Assembly: GCA_900239685.1 (NCBI GenBank)
Contig: OENT01000386.1
Location: 60,388-124,387 of the forward strand
Source: Rotaria macrura
Taxonomy: Eukaryota > Rotifera > Eurotatoria > Philodinida > Philodinidae
Reading direction: 5' to 3'
DNA: 64,000 nt
This document shows positions 50,204 to 63,100 of this stretch, one piece after another. Made by a program: the position numbers and the translations under genes. Each line of letters opens with the position of its first letter. The first letter of the stretch is position 1. The notes beneath the pieces are model-generated. The model searched no databases. It had not been told where the DNA came from and worked only from the letters and a program-made list of their open reading frames with translations.

Positions 50204-50385
50204 ATAAAAAGTAGGGGTGTCAATTTATATTTACTTTTCATTTAATTTACGAGTAAATTAAATTACCAATCATTTATATTTATTTTAAATATAAATTACG
50301 ATAAGTTATATTTATTTTAAATATAAATTATTGAAAATTTATATTTATTTTGAATTAACAGGAAAATGACATTCCTAATAAAAGG
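50204..50385. mobile_element. Second hAT-like MITE, inside the left arm
   Basis: The element is 50212-50377 (166 bp). Its ends are TAGGGGTGTCA and, inverted, TAGGAATGTCA, fitting the hAT YARNG rule. It is flanked by ataaaaag and ataaaagg (7 of 8 matching) as target-site copies. The interior is AT-rich with three near-copies of atttatatttattttaaatata. The corresponding place in the right arm has no insertion, confirming mobility. Confidence 0.75.
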
Positions 50386-50607
50386 TATATGAAACATGAT
50401 TTCATCATGTGTTCAAAAATCTAGTTCCATATTGAACGTATCTTGAGTTTATATTTTTGAAACAGCTTTTATGTCATAGAAGTTTCAAGTTGATACTTAT
50501 AGTTGAGAAGATAATGGTTACAGATAAATAAGAATCAGAAATATTGGTAATTAAGCTACTGTTGCAAGATGTATGTCAGATACTGTTTAATAGATGACAC
50601 AATGAGT

Positions 50608-52574
50608 CTCGTCACTCAACATTTATGTTACTAGTCAAGAGATAGAAAATTCATTGGGCTGATTTAAGATATCATATCATGCCCTTGTACTTCTTTCTTA
50701 AAGAATGTATCGTTTCTTACTATTGATTGAACTTGCCAGAATAAATATTTCGTGTGTAAAAAATTTTAAGTAATCATGGTATATTATTTTGTTTTCGACC
50801 ATCTGATGCATCAATTATATCGAGTTCAAAATCTGGAAGGATGATAACAGTCAGCTTTCTTCGCTGAAGCCAAATGAGTATATTGTATTGAAGTTAAAAT
50901 ATAAGGGAAATAACTCAACATTCATCACAAATATACTGAATTGAGGTGAATCGTTCATAAAACAACACTATTTGTTTTGATTTTGGCATTGTTTATGGAT
51001 AGATCATACGAACAACCACGTTAGCACTATAAATAATTATAGGTGTGACTTCGAAGTGGGAAACGTTTTATAGGTAGAGGTGATGAGAAGGAAGAAGTAT
51101 TCAATTGACAATTTTCATGATTAGCAACCTTTATTTGAGAAAGATGAAGTACGTCGTCTGGCTCACCTATGATGACTATACGTGAACCATTTTGAATTTA
51201 AAATTTTTATGCTATACAGTATGAATAGTCAATATTTCTGAAGTCTCGACAAGGGGATTAGGATCGCTTCGAAAGTGAAAACAAACAGCATCACTGACCT
51301 AAGCGCTATGAATTACCCCAGTTACGACCTATTTCTGAGGGATTCAATGACAATATCCGGAAACCGGAGGTATCTGGGAAGTTCTTATAACTCTTGAGCA
51401 GAACAAGCCAAAGACGTGACATGTGTGCAGATTGAAATATAATATTTTTCTCTATCGAATGGCAACATTAGAATCCGAAATTCAATGGAAAAGTTTTGAA
51501 TGCGAAAGTCCGGCTTAAATTTGGATTTTCAGAGATTGCTAAAATCCGGAACTTTAAAGATTTTACTATCAGTTCATTTACCCCACATTTCTGTTTTGAA
51601 TGCTGAAAATCGAAAGTCGATATCCACTTCTATTCTCGAGATGTTAAAAACGCTTACTTTCATATTGTTTCGATTGGGATAATAGTTCAGACTTACAGGG
51701 TAATTGGTCCACAGTGAAAAAACTTAAACACTTCATTAAACTCCTCTATAGCATAATCTCACTTAGCTTTTATCAAAACTGGTGACTTCTGCACGTCTGC
51801 TTCAGTGTCCATCGCTTCAATTTGATCGAGGGATTCATGATAACATTTTTTACGCAGATAGTCATTCTGATTTAATTTTAACGATGTATCATTCAATAGC
51901 ATTAAATATGATTCGTTGATACAGTTAGCAAGATTGAAAGAAATGTGGTGAGAACCAGCAGGATAAGTTGGTTTCGGACCGGATTTGAAAAGACTTCAGT
52001 TCCATCGGAAAGTGCTTGCAAATAGGATGGATGCATACACCAGTTTCGTTAAATGGTGAACATCGTTCAAGGAAAATGAAAATAAACTGGGAATTTTTTT
52101 CCATGATTTACTTGTCCCACCGAAAAATAAATCCTTGATTGATATTCGTCGTGCGAATCATTGGCTATATTGCGAAGGTCACTATAGTTCACATACCGGT
52201 TTCACGGAAAACAACATTGTGACTTCAACTACTTACACCGATATTCGAAGTAAGATGAAATAGGAGTAACATACGGATGTATTACATCAAAGTACAGTAA
52301 TGTACGAGTCAAATACGAAAGAAGTGCTCCAGTGCGAGAGAAGTTGTGCTTCTCTCACTTTCTTATTCCAAACTGTTTCAGAAAACTTATATTGCACTTG
52401 TTCGAATTTTTAATTAATTTACACCTTTTGAAAAATCGCAAGGTACGGAAGTCCTACCAATAAAAAGAAGTCACATTCTTTAAGAACGAACTGCAAGGAT
52501 ATGTTATCATCTCTTAAAAAAACTTAATGAATTTTCTATTTGTTGGATAGTAAGAAAAATGTGGAGTAATAAAA
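50608..52574. other. Spacer between the inverted arms
   Basis: About 2 kb with no recognised gene. A stretch at 50822-50945 (+) reads protein-like (IWKDDNSQLSSLKPNEYIVL) but has no start and soon hits a stop. A CG-richer part lies at 51240-51420. It could be the remains of an element interior. Confidence 0.35.
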
Positions 52575-53484
52575 CTCATTCGATCATCTATTAAACAGTA
52601 TCTGACATACATCTTGCAACAGAAGCATAATCGTTCATAATTTCTACTGTTACTTATCCGTAACCTTTATCTTCTCAACTATCAGTATCAAGTAGAAACT
52701 TCCATCAACTAATAGCTGTTCCAAAAATATCTATTCAGTATACTTTCAATATGGAATCAGATTTTTCACAGCACGATGAAACCATGTTTCATCAAAGAAT
52801 GATATATGTCAGCATTCAAAATAGTATAATATATCAAACAATTTTAGTGTAAAATAATCAGCTTTGAAAGCTCTACAGACTGAGCACATTTGTTCAATCG
52901 GAAATATAAACATCGTATATTTCCATATACCGCCAATGATAAAGATATAGGTAAAAATACTACTTTTCAATGTTGACTGAATATTTTATTAAGAGAAAAA
53001 ACGCGAGCTACTCTTTTGCATCAGGGTTGTAGAGGAACTGACTCTATCGACCACTCTATGCCACTATATCGAGCAATACGGCTTTTCGGAATAATCATGA
53101 ACGCAAGAGGTGCATGCATCTTTTGGTGGCCGATGAGCAGTCACAGCGCATTAAACATTCAAGTTTTTCTAAACTGTACATCAGTTTAGTACGGTTCGAT
53201 ACGCCTGATCATGATGAATCGGAATATGGTGTCGGAGTTCATTTTTGACCTTGTTTTAATCTACTAATGTCGAAAATAAGATTCTCGAAAATACAAAAAC
53301 AAATGCATTTTTTCGCTTTCAGGGCTCTTGGTAATTCGAGTTTATCTCGGTGAAAACGAAATCTATTGGGAAAACTTTCTGTAGCAATCTTTCTAAAATT
53401 GAACGCTCTACAAACGTGAAAAGTTGCATCAAAATCCGTGAGCACTTTTGTACGACGTGTTTGAGATCCCATGGAAATAGCCTA
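52575..53484 (-). repeat. Right arm of the large inverted repeat
   Basis: Reverse complement of 49501-50607 minus the MITE. The near-identical part is 52826-53484. Confidence 0.9.
53239..53472 (-). CDS. Unidentified 77-codon ORF in right repeat arm
   Basis: Inverted copy of the ORF at 49512-49745, with Ser-to-Arg, Gly-to-Arg and Glu-to-Lys changes in the FPN.FRFH.D.LEL segment. No stop or frameshift. Confidence 0.3.
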   Translation of the reverse strand: MGSQTRRTKVLTDFDATFHVCRAFNFRKIATESFPNRFRFHRDKLELPRALKAKKCICFCIFENLIFDISRLKQGQK

Positions 53485-53937
53485 AAGTGTTTACCAGCTG
53501 CTTGTAATGAATTATTAAAAAAAAATATAACAAAAAAGATTGTTACATTAAAGCATCCATATATTGACGTTGTCTTTTCCTTCTGTTCTATGAGAACTAC
53601 ATATACATCATATATGCCGCTTTATTATATGCAACAATAGGAAATCATTATGATGAACACAACGATTAGTTTGTCAAACAGGATAGGATAATTTTTAGTC
53701 AATGCTGCCAGTACGTTTCGAAGAAAGAAGGAAGTGAGTCAGTCTACAGTGTCAAACTATTGCTTAAATCGACTGCTCAAGAGTCAATATAGCGTCCAAC
53801 GTGTACAAAAGTTACAGTTACGTAGACTAGTCGTAATCAATTTCTTCGAAAAAATAACGAAAATTGATAAAACAACAAAAAAATATTTCGATAATATGTT
53901 GTTCGTTTTTTCTCAATTGTCACTTTCTCAAACGCGC

Positions 53938-54254
53938 ATGCAAGATTTCTCGTTCCCTGCTCGTGCAATGTATTTATATATTTTTTTTGTTTGAAACAAC
54001 ATGTTAAGGCACAAGGCATGACATCGTCATTTTTTTGATTCAGGCTCTTTTTAGTTTTTTATACAGTCATTTATATAGTTTGACTACCATTTTTTGAGTG
54101 ATTTTACAGATGCTGAAGATGTAATGCCTTTTTTCACCTAAAAAGGGACTAATTTAAAAAAAGGGCGATGTCATACGCTGCATCTAGACTTGCTCTTTCA
54201 AACAAAAAAATATCCATAAATTGGATGGGCCCGTACAGAGAAATCTTGCATGCC
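53938..54254. repeat. Imperfect hairpin / foldback element
   Basis: The ends are GCATGCAAGATTTCTC at 53938-53953 and its exact reverse complement at 54238-54253. Further inverted matches follow inward: ttttttgtttgaaa, then tatgacatcg against catgacatcg, then a T run and ctttttag. The arms are about 120 bp and diverged. No clear target-site duplication. Confidence 0.55.
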
Positions 54255-54430
54255 AAAACACCTATTTTTGAACTTTGTTCCATTAATATCTCTCTTAATT
54301 TTCAACATTTTGAGCTGATATTTTTATCGTAGCTTTTCCATTTCAGATCCAATAAGTTCCCTAAATTTCAGCCTATTTGGATACTCCTGGGCCAAAATCG
54401 ACTTTTGAAGGGTGGGGGGGGGGGGCTTAG

Positions 54431-57400
54431 TTCTAAATCGTTCAGATCATAGATCCTACCAAAGAAAAAAGAATCAAATTCACAATAAATGAACTCGATC
54501 AACATTAAAGTCTATAATGTAAATAATATCTTTATTAATCGATACTAGACAATTCATAAATTTGCCTGTGACATTTTCTATGCAAAGACAATCGTGGATT
54601 ACTTTCAAAATAAGTATCCTAATTGAATAAGACGATTGCATTATCAATAAAGATATAACTGTAATGAAATACATCTGATTTCATTGATGATTTTATTAAT
54701 ATTACTTCAAACTTTCAATCAATCGAATTATCTATTACATTATTTTATCTTTTTACCTTGAAATTATTATGTAGTAGCAGTACAATTCGAAAAAGATAAA
54801 CTTGAAAAACAGGATTAAATTATTAATGTCTAAAACATAATGTCATTGTGACAAAAATTAATATGCTCATTGAAAATTTGTTCGCGAATAAAACTAAAGA
54901 CAACTAGATGAGAACTAGTATGATGCACCTGAGTTTGTAGTTATAGGAATTCTTTTTTGATTAATGTTCCTGTTGGGTCGTTTTCTAATTTATTTTTATG
55001 CTAACCTCGCATTTTATCTAAAACAACAATTCCTGATTACACTTCCTTTTGATGATTGCATCACGTACCATACTAATCAGAGAAACAATTATGTATTAAA
55101 TATAATCAGGGAAATTCAGTTACTTCTAACAAAAGGGTTGATCTTGATGTCTTTCGAATAGATTATTTTATAGTTATTATTTCAAAATGAAGATTTAAAT
55201 TTCATATACATCGGAAAAGATAAAGAAAACTAGAGGAATACATATTAAGTCACCTGACTTTTCCTTTCATAAATAACATTATGCAGGCTGTTAACTTGTT
55301 GTCTATTATTACAGTGACTTTTCGATTAAATTTTTCTATCGTTTTGTATCACTCAAGGGAACTATACGAGTGAAAATCAATTCTCATGGAAACATATTGA
55401 AATCATGTTTAAATAATTAACTTTATTAAAGGGATTCCAAATGTTAGATTGTTTTCACATACGATTGCGATTGTTCTTCTGGAAAAAGAATTAATGCTCT
55501 ATCTCAAAACGTTTTAAAACACTTCATTACATACATTGGGAATTCATGTTTTCATTTTTCATTTAACTCCTATGCATAAATTGTCAATATAAACTATCTG
55601 AATTTGTACATCAAAAGCTCCATTGATTAGAGTAGTTATACACTAAATTCAGTGTAAATCAGATCGATTTACTAAATATAGGAAAATTGGAATACAAAAG
55701 AGTATTGTCACACTTCAATCTACGAAGTAACCGATTTTATATACTATGCAGTAGATTTCAAAGATTATTTTTCAACAATGAACTATTTTTAGGAATCTAG
55801 ATTGAACTAAATTCTATCAAGATTGATCTTGATATATGCTCGATCCTTATTTATCTTCAATCGAACGAATACTCGAATAATTGACAGTTATCAATAATTA
55901 TTTGCCTATGAAGTTTTTCATGATGAGAAACCATGTTCACAGTAGTAATCACTAATTGTTGATCTTTCATTGTATGAAATAAAGCTCCAGAATCGATCAA
56001 AAGAGGCTAGAATACTTTCTTACGAACTCTTCAGCTTGCATGGCTAATCATGACAGCTTGCAAAAAAAAAGATAGTTACAGCAACAACAATATGCAAATA
56101 GAAAGCGTAAGATAAGAATGACGAGTAGAACAAGCTGACATTTGAGGTTTATAAATGACCTGCTGTCAAAAGAGAAGTACACACATAGGTGTCAATGACA
56201 TGCATGGAAGTGTAGACAAGTGATAAATTTCATCAGAGATCCATCTTATCTCCGTCGATACTTTACTTACGGAAGTTGGTAAAAAATTGCACAAACTTCA
56301 ATCAATTTTGCAATTATTTTTTCAATTACATATTCAAAATCAATATTCAAGTTAAAAATCAATATTAATTACATCGAGAGAATTTGTCTCATGAATGAAT
56401 TTATTTTTACTATTATTCATATAAAAGAAATAATATTGAGAATTCTATTTTCTGACCAAGTGAAACTTTCATTTCTAGATAGATTTATTTCTCGTTGTAA
56501 GAAGTCGTAACAACGTGTGATCTTTCCACAAAGAGTAAATTGTCTTTTTACAGAACTTGCACTTCTACTTGAATTCTGAAAAACTAACATTTATTTAAAA
56601 ATCATTTGAATTGAAAGATAAAAAATTTCTGTGATAAATCCCATTCGAAATAAGAAAGACTTGTCAGGACGAACTCGTTCAAGTTTTCTTTCTTCTGATT
56701 AGGATCCATCTAATGCAGAATGTCGTCGTTATAGCTGCTTATGACTTAATGAGATGCTTTCGATAACAATAGTAGGAAAATCTCAAAGTATATTAATATT
56801 GATTTGGTTGAAATAAAACGCATCTCGCTATCAATCTCTTCACTATTGATCCGAAAATAGAGAACAAACTGTTAAGGAATTTCTCTGTACGTATATGTTT
56901 ATTTGTACTCTTCTTGATAAGTACGTATTGTTAATTCTTATCGTATTAACTTCTTCTGAATATTTTAGAATACGTGTTATCGTTATCTATCTACATATAT
57001 GCTTTGTTTCTAAGAAGAATCGCAGTGATGGTTGGCATTCTTCTGATTCTAATTCTTTCACTTCTTTGTTCTTCTATTCTTTCTTAAGCTTGAAATAAAC
57101 TTTGAACTCGTGTACATATAAAAAACAGCACAAAATTTACACAAAGAAACTAAATAAAATACGTTGTTTTCATCTTACAACTATCTAAGCATTGATCAGT
57201 AGCATAGATTCGTTTTTTCTCTAGGCTTGAACTGAATATTTTTGATTGTAAACAGAAGTTAACGTATATGGGCATCGTCTTACGTTTAAAATGGAATCAT
57301 TGATAAATTAAAGAGCATAATAGAAAAAGTAATCGAATAGGATTGAATCATTCATTAGCATGACAATTTTATTAGCGTCATATTTATCTATAGTGCTAAA

Positions 57401-59089
57401 GATCAATGAATATTCGTCGAAAAATATAAAAATTCGAAGAAAATATCAAAACTAACAATGGGGATATTTGTCGTATCAGTTAAAAATACTAGAAATTTTG
57501 AGGTTAAAAGTTGTTAAATAGTCTTATCGGAGGAAAAAATCCAATTTGCCATTATTTCTAAATATAAGAAGAAATAGAGCAGAAATTCTGATGTTTACTA
57601 TATTTTCTATGAATCTTTTGCTAAAATATCAAACGTAAGTTTCCTGACACAGTTCGACGAGCTCTATCCAACGAGCAAGAAAAAGACAAGTGAAAATTCT
57701 ACTGAAACTTTCCTTGGTTGGTATCTTGCATCAGCAGTAAATACCTTAAAATTTGCATATCTCAATTCGTGAATGCCGATAGTCACTAATATTATACAGT
57801 TTTTAGTTTAGCAGTGAGATCTATCTTTTGACTCCAATGTGTCTCTAGTCTTTTTAACTGACATAACAAACAGCTCCATTGCTAGTTATTTTGAATATAA
57901 TAAAATCATTGTTGGATTAGTTTTAAATTGTTTGAGTTTCTTTTTCATAGAACACGTTTGATACAAAACAGGTTTTGATTATCTATCGACATGCATATCA
58001 AAATTGACCCACTGATGGTTGTGATTGAGTATGAAGGATGTTTTTATTTAGTTAAATCCCAATCATTTCGTTAGTGTGTTTGTTTAACTTATTCAGATTT
58101 ATGAGCAACAACATATTTGTATGATACGTCTAGTGATTTCACTATTAATCTTATAGCTACGTCGAATATTATTTCGATACAGTTTCTGAGGTATAACAAT
58201 GAATTAGATTCATTCAGTCAGCTTGGTATGTTATTTACTTTCGAGAATATAATAGTTTTTTCAAAGAAAAATAATGTTAACAACAAAAGGATACATATAT
58301 GGATATAGATATGACATAACGAAAATACAGAAAGCATATTTAGAATAGACAATATCGATACAATAAAAAAATAAAATAAAAGCACTGGATATAATTTTGA
58401 AACGTATCAAGTCATTCTCTGCTTATTGAAATTGTTGAAGTAGTTTGATAAAAACATCTAAAAATTAAGAAATCTTATGTTTAGTTTCATTCAGAGATCA
58501 GTTTTTCTTGATTTCGAACGTAAATGTTTTTTACGTTTAATGGTATTCATAAACGACTAATGAATTATGGAAAAAACACTTCTTTATTAAATTTATTTTC
58601 TTTGTTGTTTTTTCTGCATTCCATGTTTTCCTCATCAACAATCTAGTAGTGGATCTTTTCAAGATTAATAAAAATGATGTAAGTATTCTAATTTTGTTCT
58701 TTGGATAACTGTGCACGAGAGAAATTCATACGAGTATGTGATAATTCAACTATGCTAGATTTAGTCCATTAATAGAATATTTATTTATATTTCAAGTATT
58801 TCGTACACATCTTTATCTGATGATTCTTGTCGTTGACAAGTCAGTTTTTCGATGTCATGAAGATAACTCATTTATTAATTCAGACATTATGACATATAAG
58901 TTATAGGACTACATGTGAATTTCCATTGATTAATTTTGACCAAAAATTAACAAAAATACTTTGTTTACTTGCTTTAATGAGCGATGATGCAGAATTTTCA
59001 CAGTGGTCTTTGTCAACTAATTTACTATCTTAATCCTAATAAGCTAGAGTGAACTGAAAAAGAAATTTTCTTACTTACTTTCTAGTAAC
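54431..59089. other. Long AT-rich intergenic region, no supported gene
   Basis: I read all frames without finding a conserved domain or splice-compatible exon series. A 13-bp match to the 3' end of small-subunit rRNA (gaagtcgtaacaa near 56500) is isolated and not an rRNA gene. Confidence 0.4.
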
Positions 59090-60192
59090 TTAATATGGAT
59101 TGAGCGACTGTTGTTGCGGTGGAGGTTGATATGGCATATACGGTTGTTGTGCATAGGGATTGAAATTTCCAGATTGGTTCGGTGGCGGAACACCATATGA
59201 ATTTTCATTGTGTGGCGGTGGATGATAAAAGGGCGGAGGTCCGTATTCTTGATTTAGTGGTGGTTCTGTTGGAACCATTTCAATTTCCTCTACAAACGAT
59301 TTAAAAAACAACCAGAGAATCAAAACCAAGAAAAAACTTCGCATTGATATACTTTGTCGTTGTCGGCGATGACGAATACAAAGCAAAGTAACAATAAGCA
59401 AAATAATTAATACTAGAATAATCCATCCAAAATGTGTAGCTTTGCTTAGAAATCTATCGAATGAATAGAACAATAGTTGAATGAACATAAAGAAAAAGAG
59501 AATCTTAGTTTTCTCTTCAAACCTGCTTCTTTCAGGTATACAACAAAATTGTTTTCCATAGTCACCACAACAGTGTTTTGCTTCACGTGGAAATCCATAC
59601 AGAGGACAACGAAATTCTCCGAAAGTAGTACCATTCATATCTTCATTATTCATACAAGTTTCTCCGACTAGCATATACAGAAATAAAACACAAGAACAAT
59701 TGTTCGAAAGCAACGATCACAATGACTCACCTCCATATTCTGGACCATAGTAGCCATGAGGTCGTGAATGGTATGAACCTGCCATGGATCTCATCAATGA
59801 ATATGCTGCTATACCACCGGCAGCTCCGGCAGCAAAGCTAATTGCTTTACTTTTAAAACTACTACCTGAACGACTGTAAAACGAGAACGTCTAAGTATTC
59901 AATATTGACTAACAACAGAAATCAAACTACTTACGACTGACCGATATTTGGTTTATAACTATTTACTCGATTATAACTCGATACTCCACCGAATGTACCC
60001 GATCCTTTAGAACCAACTTTAAAACCACCACCTTTTCCACTTGAAAATCCTTTTCCTTCAGTTAATGATAATAGTATTACCACTAAAAAACATATGCTTG
60101 TCAATTATATGACAAAGAAAAACTAATTTTTTCAACTTACATGAAATAGTAAATAGTAAATAAACTCGTCGTGTTAAATAATTATTCTCCAT
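59090..60192 (-). CDS. Small Shisa/CX-like single-pass membrane protein with PPxY tail
   Basis: Six exons: 60192-60141, 60082-59935, 59873-59731, 59667-59523, 59453-59353 and 59289-59090. They total 263 codons, all in frame; 262 aa. Order: a signal peptide (hydrophobic FTISLVILLSLTEG); a Gly/Lys/Ser stretch (GKGFSSGKGGGFKVGSKGSG); a small hydrophobic Gly/Ala segment (ISFAAGAAGGIAAYSLM); a Cys-rich module (FRCPLYGFPREAKHCCGDYG then KQFCC); a transmembrane helix (GWIILVLIILLIVTLLCI); and a cytosolic Pro/Tyr-rich tail with a PPxY motif (GPPPFYH). Cys module, one helix and PPxY is the Shisa plan; the CC-G-CC pattern also resembles nematode CX-module proteins. PPxY motifs recruit WW-domain proteins such as NEDD4-type ligases. 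Function unknown. Confidence 0.7.
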
Positions 60193-63100
60193 AGGTTGTT
60201 TCTATTCCTATTCAATCAAAATGAAATAGTGTAAAATCTAAAAACACGAATATTTATTAAAAATACTATTGACAAGAAAAAGAAGAATAGATAAGTCAAA
60301 GCCAAAAAAAAATATTATCGAATATCAATATTTTTATTGCAAATACTACATGACTTTTTCAGTACACGTTGGATGAACTAGAAAATAGGTCTATTATAAT
60401 TAGTTTAATTTCCTTGAAAATCTTACATCAAATGTGACGAACTATAACTAACTAATCATTGTGCCATCGTTTGTTATTCCGTATGAATTTGGTCGTGTAT
60501 GCCTAATTTTAATATATTTCAGTTCCTTTTCGTACTTAAAAATAAAGGAAAGTAATAATATCAGTTCAATCCTTATACGAGGCCTATAAGGACTCATTCA
60601 ATGTGAGTCTAAGTCATCAGCTTATAAAGTAAATCCATCAGACTGTGATTAATATACTATGTTATTTTTTATTAGTTTTCCTAGTTTAACTCATCATTAG
60701 TATACAACTGTGTTTGAAAACAATAAGCCAAATAGGATTTTACAACTGAATATTTTATATCATGATATACTCTGGCTAATTTTGATCGATGAAAAAGAGA
60801 AAAGAAATTTAAACCTTTTCGTTTCTAACGATATCGATGATAATTAAAATACAATGGAAAATACAGAAAATAAAAATACTACGTATTGATATAATATTGA
60901 TAACAGTACTGTGAGCTCGGCTGTCACTTAAAATAAAAAGTGAAGAACATTAGAGAGCTTGTTGTCAAAAGGAAAAACAACATCTCAATATTATTCTCGA
61001 AATCGAATCTCATCTTTTCTGTTTTCATTCGTCTTCATCGACAACTAATATTTCTTTTTCATAAAAAAAAAACAATCTTCAAAATCAAAGACAGACTTAG
61101 CACTTTGAATCGTCAACAATCAACAAAAAATGATTGATTTTTACATACGAATCTAAAATGTCTAGCTATTTAGTAAATAAATGACTATTTATATATATAT
61201 ATACATATATTTGCAGTTCCATAGACATTTAGTTGGGAGCATTAAAAATTGACACAAAAATAACGAGAAACAAACAGAAAGAAAAAAGAAAACTTTTTGT
61301 TGCCGTATATTAGATCTGTTTGGCGTAGTTGAGCAAGGCATACATTCAGACTACTCGCAGATTGCTACTAGCGTTATTGTGACGGAAGAAAGAAATAAAA
61401 CGAGAAAATCATGAATACTAGAAGACGAGCAGAGTCTCGGTCATCTTCGAAAAAATTGCTACAAAAAAGAAGAATAAGAGAAGAACAGAACAGAGAAAAG
61501 TACCTTTCCCAGAAGGAACAGTAATATTATCTTTGAAATGAATCACAATAATAACAATTATGAACTTCATAAATCCGTAATAATGGATGACGAAATCCAT
61601 TAAATATAAAATTAGAAAAATTCTCGCTATTCACACATAAGTATAGTCTGTATCGTCTAGAATAGAAATACATTTATCGAGGACAAAAAAAGCACATGAC
61701 AAATTAGAAAACATATGGTTCCATTGAATAGAGCTTCTATGATTGATTGAAAAAATGATCCTTAACGTAATGTGCCAAATAGTGAAGCCTTTTCTCCTTT
61801 AGTTGCTCCATGCATCAGTATATATTTTTTAGATTTAAGTGACAATTGTGTTTATCTAAGCAGGAAAAGAAAGTTCATGTGAAAAAGTAAGTCATGATTA
61901 TAGGCAACAAGACCACGAGTCTTGAATAGATTGAAGCGTGCTAGAAATTGAGATATTACCTAGAAGAAAGAACATGGAAATTTCCTTCCTAATACTTTCA
62001 TCTGAGTATATTAAGTAGCATAGATTTGTAGATACTCTGCAGTACACATTTCATATGCATGATTGAAAAGAAGAATTTGTGAAATTAATATTTCAAAGTA
62101 ATAATCTTTGTTTTACATCAAAGAAGATTAGAGTAAGTAAACTTTTGTGTGCATTATCTAGAAAGCATATGGTGAAAAAACTCGTATTTGTCGATTCTGA
62201 TCTAAATATTGTGGCACGAAAACAACTCAACTGTGTGAAAGATTCTGTAGAAAAAATTAAATCGCAACTATTATTCTAAGTCTTTGTGAGATTTAAAAAA
62301 ATTTTCATAAAGAATGAATACAATATGGATCTTCTCGAAATTTCATATGGTGAAGAGACTGAATGAAATTCTTTCTTCTTTACTTCAATATCCGGACTGA
62401 AATTTGAGAAAAAAAAATCTTTCCGAAGACATAGTTTGATAAAAATCTGATTAGAGATTTGAGTCGTTTCCATGATTTTGATTAGACAGTGAGCAATGTC
62501 TATAGACAGACAAATAATCAGTGACATAAAAACAAGATGTGTGAGATGCTTCCCTAATTAGTTATCAGATCTAGGAAACATATACGAAAAGTTGAACCAA
62601 CTCGAAATCAGAAAACGATCATGGTTTTTTAACTCACCCTGTCTTATGAATTCTATATTTTTCCACCTAAATCAATAGGAGAATTTTTGTTTTCAGAATC
62701 AAGAGTAAGACGAAGAAAGCTAAAATGAGTTTCTATAATAGTCTCTTCTTAAACACAACTTGTCAATGTTTCCGACGCCATCTTAGTAACATGCAATGCT
62801 ACATGTGAAATATGAAACACTAATAGTCATTCTTTTAAATTACATATCTAGACATGCTTCCGTCCTCTCATTTATTCATAGTATATTTAACTTTCCGATA
62901 GATAACCTATTAACGGTATTCAGTTTATCACAGTTAAAAACTTTTGCTGCCTAAAACCCTTGAACTAAGAGATGCTTCAATACTACAGAAAAGTAAACAA
63001 ATTTTTCGCAAGCTCCCTACCGATGAATGGTCTTGGAATGGAAGATTTTTTTTTCAAATCAAGTTTGTTGACATAAGAAAAAAACATCGATGATTTCTCT

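Larger units (their letters stand above)
49501..50607 (+). repeat. Left arm of a large inverted repeat
   Basis: Reverse complement of 52575-53484. The outer 660 bp (49501-50160) match with only about five differences. The inner part is clearly more diverged, and it contains a 166-bp MITE absent from the other arm. Confidence 0.9.
49233..54427. mobile_element. Possible composite inverted-repeat element with C-rich termini
   Basis: The left end reads TTAAGCTCTCCCCCCCCCCT and then CAAAAAAGTCAATC. The right end, on the opposite strand, reads CTAAGCCCCCCCCCCC, then ACCCTTCAAAAGTCGATT. They share about 35 bp in inverted orientation, each next to a TA. Within them lie the large inverted arms (49501-50607 and 52575-53484), a MITE and a hairpin. 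No transposase is recognisable, so this outer element is a hypothesis. Confidence 0.35.

Noticed and set aside
56490-56530. gaagtcgtaacaa resembles the 3' end of small-subunit rRNA
   Set aside because: Only about 13 bp match; the next bases diverge from the universal continuation and no rRNA helix flanks it.
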